Shown here: one piece after another, positions 61,865 through 64,000 of the stretch | Layout: the number at the start of each line of letters is the position of its first letter | How positions within the stretch are numbered: position 1 is the first letter of the stretch | Assembly: GCF_004761865.1 (NCBI RefSeq) | Contig: NZ_SJDM01000002.1 | Span: 102,521-166,520 of the forward strand | Direction: 5' to 3' | DNA length: 64,000 bases | DNA from: Crenalkalicoccus roseus | Lineage (GTDB): Bacteria; Pseudomonadota; Alphaproteobacteria; Acetobacterales; Acetobacteraceae | Position numbers and translations under genes: made by a program | The notes under the pieces: generated by a model | The model's input: only the letters and a program-made list of their open reading frames with translations | What the model was told of the DNA's origin: nothing | Databases searched by the model: none

Positions 61865-62995
61865 ATGAGCGACACGCCAGAGATCAAGAAGGGCCTGGTC
61901 GGCGTCTATGCCGACGTCTCCGCCATCTCCAAGGTGATGCCGGAGACCAACAGCCTGACCTACCGCGGCTATGCGGTGCAGGAGCTGTGCGAGACCTGCT
62001 GCTTCGAGGAGGTGGCCTACCTGCTTTGGAACGGCGAGTTGCCGAACCGGCGGCAGCTTGAGGCCTTCAGGGCCGAGGTGGCGGCGGAGCGCCCGATCTC
62101 GCCGGCGCTGCACCAGGTGATCCGCGCCTTCCCGAAGGACGCCCACCCGATGGACGCGATCCGCACCGCGGTGTCCTTCATGGGCATGGAGGATCCGGAG
62201 GGCGGCGACACCTCCGAACCCGCCACCCGCCGCAAGGCGGTGCGGCTGCTGGCCAAGATCCCGACCGCGATCGCCGCCGCCCACCGCGCCGCCAAGGGGC
62301 AGGAGCCGGTGCAGCCGGACCCGAGGCACAGCTTCGCCGAGAACTTCTTCCACCTGGTCTTCGGCAAGGTGCCGCAGCCCGAGGTGCTGAAGGCCTTCGA
62401 CGTCTCCCTGATCCTCTATGCCGAGCACACCTTCAACGCCTCCACCTACACGGCGCGGCTGGTGACCTCGACCGGGGCGGACATCCACGGCGCCATCACC
62501 GCCGCCATCGCCGCGCTGAAGGGGCCGCTGCACGGCGGCGCCAACGAGGCCGTGATGCACATGCTGAAGGAGATCGGCGAGCCGGCGCGGGCGCGGGAGT
62601 GGCTGCAGGGCCGCTTCGACCACCGCGCCCTGGTCATGGGCTTCGGCCATCGGGTCTACAAGAGCGGCGACAGCCGCGTGCCGACCATGACCAAGTACGC
62701 CGAGCGGATGGCCGAGGTGGTGGGCGACACCCGCTGGATGGAGATCAGCCGCATCCTGGCCGAGGAGATGCTGCGGGCGAAGAACATCCACCCCAACCTC
62801 GATTTCCCCGCAGGCCCCGCCTACTACCTGATGGGCTTCGAGATCCCGCTCTTCACCCCGATCTTCGTCGCCTCCCGCATCACCGGCTGGGCGGCGCACG
62901 TCATCGAGCAGGCGGCGGACAACCGGCTGATCCGCCCGCTCTCCTGGTACACCGGGCCGGAGCAGCGCCCGGTGCCGCCGCTCGACGCGCGCTGA
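61865..62995 (+). CDS. prpC: 2-methylcitrate synthase / citrate synthase family
   Basis: A 376-residue citrate synthase-fold enzyme. Catalytic residues are His in KGPLHGGANEAVM, His in MGFGHRVYKSGD and Asp in NLDFPAGPAYY. The short length (376, versus about 430 for hexameric GltA) and the GLVGVYADVSAISKV start match methylcitrate synthases. Adjacent to prpD, it would condense propionyl-CoA with oxaloacetate. The ATG follows CGAGGGAGCGAACCG, and a strong terminator follows the gene. Confidence 0.9.
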   Translation: MSDTPEIKKGLVGVYADVSAISKVMPETNSLTYRGYAVQELCETCCFEEVAYLLWNGELPNRRQLEAFRAEVAAERPISPALHQVIRAFPKDAHPMDAIRTAVSFMGMEDPEGGDTSEPATRRKAVRLLAKIPTAIAAAHRAAKGQEPVQPDPRHSFAENFFHLVFGKVPQPEVLKAFDVSLILYAEHTFNASTYTARLVTSTGADIHGAITAAIAALKGPLHGGANEAVMHMLKEIGEPARAREWLQGRFDHRALVMGFGHRVYKSGDSRVPTMTKYAERMAEVVGDTRWMEISRILAEEMLRAKNIHPNLDFPAGPAYYLMGFEIPLFTPIFVASRITGWAAHVIEQAADNRLIRPLSWYTGPEQRPVPPLDAR

Positions 62996-63015
62996 GCCGA
63001 TCCTCCCTCGCGCAT

Positions 63016-63051
63016 CCGCCGGCTCCGGGCACGGGGCCGGCGGTTTCTTTT
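63016..63051 (+). terminator. Rho-independent terminator of the prp operon
   Basis: CCGCCGGCTCC (63016-63026) pairs with GGGGCCGGCGG (63033-63043), followed by TTTCTTTT (63044-63051). A GC-rich stem plus T tract; the clearest terminator in the window. Confidence 0.9.
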
Positions 63052-63180
63052 GCGCGGGCCGCGCACACCGCACCGTGAGGATCGGCGCCGCTGCGCGCCG
63101 CGGTGACGCGCCATCCGGTCCGGCGCACGCCGCCTGCGTGTGCTGCGCGCACAAAAGCGCGGCGCTGCGCAGGGTTTCTG

Positions 63181-63209
63181 TTGACATGCGGGATGCGTGT
63201 GCAGATAGC
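63181..63209 (+). promoter_or_regulatory. Promoter upstream of histone-like gene
   Basis: Consensus -35 TTGACA (63181-63186), 17-bp spacer and -10 GATAGC (63204-63209). It lies about 380 bp before the histone-like gene, implying a long leader. Confidence 0.6.
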
Positions 63210-63400
63210 GTGATGCGCGCGCCGACATCGCACGCGATTCGCTCTGCAGCGGACCAGCACAGCGTGCAGCGTCGTGCCGCAGCAGGGAAGGACGGTCCAT
63301 GGACCGCAGGCCAGGCGGGATGAGGGCGCAGCCACGCTCCCGACATCCCGCGGCGCCACCGGGCAAATCCGGCGGCGCAGGAGCAGCGAGGGGAGACGCC
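63210..63400 (+). other. Long 5' leader upstream of the histone-like gene
   Basis: About 190 bp between the predicted promoter and the leader-like ORF, with no recognised gene. With that ORF, it makes a 5' leader of roughly 380 nt, long enough to hold regulatory structure. Confidence 0.4.
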
Positions 63401-63589
63401 ATGCGGCACGCCGCCAGCCTCTTCGCCGTTGCCTCATCCTGCCCAACCTGGACGGCGACCGCCTGGGTGCCGCGCGCCTCGGGATCCGCGCGCCTCCTCC
63501 GTCGCACGACCCTCCCTGCCGAGTACGGGTCCGTGCCCCGCCGTGCGGCGCGGCCCCGCCCCACAACGGAACGCATAAGGAGATCCTGA
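63401..63589 (+). CDS. Possible leader ORF before the histone-like gene
   Basis: A 62-codon ORF with a strong ribosome site (GCGAGGGGAGACGCC before ATG). It ends 3 bp before the histone-like start, and its last codons overlap that gene's AAGGAGATCC ribosome site. The peptide (MRHAASLFAVASS...) is rich in Arg, Ala and Thr and resembles no family. It may be a regulatory leader peptide rather than a functional protein, or chance. Confidence 0.3.
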   Translation: MRHAASLFAVASSCPTWTATAWVPRASGSARLLRRTTLPAEYGSVPRRAARPRPTTERIRRS

Positions 63590-63592
63590 GCC

Positions 63593-64000
63593 ATGACCGA
63601 CAAGACCGAGGCACCCGCCGCGCCGCAGGCGCAGGCGATGGCCATGTCCACCAGCCGCCGCAGCGCCGGCGGCAAGAGCGGCTCGGCGCGCAGCCGCACC
63701 ACCGCCAGGAAGCCCGCTGCGCGGAAGACCACGGCCGCCAAAAAGCCCGCCGCGCGCAAGACCGCGGCGGCCGCCAAGAAGCCCGCCGCGCGCAAGACCA
63801 CGGCGGCCAAGAAGCCCGCCGCGCGCAAGACCACGGCGGCCAAGAAGCCCGCCGCGCGCAAGACCGCGACGGCCCGGCGGACCACCACCGCCGCGCGCAA
63901 GACCACCACGGCGGCGAGGAAGCCCGCCGCGCGCAAGACCGCGACGGCCCGGCGGACCACCACCACCGCGCGCAAGACCACCACGGCGCGCAAGACGGCC
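63593..64000 (+). CDS. Histone H1-like Lys/Ala-rich DNA-binding protein (3' end outside window)
   Basis: The first 136 residues of an open frame that continues past the window. After a short leader (MTDKTEAPAAPQAQA) it is almost entirely KKPAARKTTAA and TARRTTTAARK repeats, as in bacterial H1-like proteins (AlgP, Hc-type, BpH1) that bind and compact DNA. The unit AAG AAG CCC GCC GCG CGC ... repeats every 33 nt (63776-63808, 63809-63841, 63842-63874), so length variation by slippage is expected. The start follows a consensus AAGGAGATCC. Confidence 0.88.
   Translation, partial: MTDKTEAPAAPQAQAMAMSTSRRSAGGKSGSARSRTTARKPAARKTTAAKKPAARKTAAAAKKPAARKTTAAKKPAARKTTAAKKPAARKTATARRTTTAARKTTTAARKPAARKTATARRTTTTARKTTTARKTA

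Noticed and set aside
63700..64000. Regularly spaced repeats resembling a CRISPR array
   Set aside because: The repeats are contiguous 33-nt codon units of the lysine/alanine-rich gene, with no unique spacers.

Overview
The window is one continuous chromosomal stretch of a very GC-rich alphaproteobacterium. Split-subunit proton transhydrogenase (pntAA/pntAB/pntB), TRAP and Bug-type solute uptake, an UPF0262 protein, an alphaproteobacterial-type LexA box and strong third-position GC all fit a Roseomonas-like member of the Acetobacteraceae. That placement is inference from gene content and composition; no rRNA or other marker is present. Coding density is high, about 64 genes are supported, many ATGA start/stop overlaps indicate operons, and I see no tRNA, rRNA, CRISPR array, insertion sequence or intact prophage.

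Layout. 1-7.7 kb: the 3' part of a UbiB/ABC1 kinase gene, a convergent MHYT-PAS-GGDEF-EAL c-di-GMP protein, the pntAA-pntAB-pntB operon and two small membrane proteins. 8-20 kb: an EF-G-like GTPase, a D-2-hydroxyacid dehydrogenase, a luciferase-like monooxygenase, a complete DctP-DctQ-DctM TRAP transporter, gamma-glutamyltransferase, nicotinamidase, a maleate isomerase/Asp-Glu racemase-like enzyme, a rhodanese and a DUF3237 protein. 20-30 kb: a cysteine-dioxygenase-like cupin, a second cupin, a zinc alcohol dehydrogenase, a TelA/XpaC operon with a 47-residue membrane protein, a hydroxyacyl-CoA dehydrogenase, a DUF4010/MgtC-like membrane protein, a TetR regulator, a serine hydrolase and a secreted CHAP protein. 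30-35 kb: RidA, a small secreted CPFCGCP protein, an MFS exporter, a lipoprotein and an amidase.

35-41.4 kb is a tightly coupled minus-strand operon of molybdenum-hydroxylase maturation genes (coxG, coxD, coxE, two XdhC pieces, a molybdopterin-binding/NTP-transferase fusion) with no structural hydroxylase subunits in view. 41.6-54 kb: a prpB-like lyase, MFS, an alpha/beta hydrolase, a DUF1028 Ntn hydrolase, an ERF single-strand annealing protein behind a LexA-box promoter, a Bug-type binding protein, a Nudix hydrolase, a NAL1-like trypsin-fold protein with a small domain paralogue beside it, an N-carbamoyl-amino-acid hydrolase facing a hydantoin-racemase-like gene, then DUF983 and UPF0262. 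54-58.6 kb: a sugar-nucleotide cytidylyltransferase diverging from three translationally coupled glycan genes ending in a GT14-GT2 fusion. 58.7-63 kb: an allantoinase/hydantoinase-family amidohydrolase and prpD-prpC. The right edge holds a textbook terminator, a TTGACA promoter, a leader-like ORF and the start of a histone-H1-like lysine/alanine repeat protein.

Two signals go beyond ordinary annotation. A two-module palindromic intergenic repeat occurs at five sites and supplies the TAG stop codon of six genes. The ERF recombinase, which has no phage genes around it, has a GTTC-N7-GTTC LexA box overlapping its -10 element, so it appears to be part of the SOS regulon.
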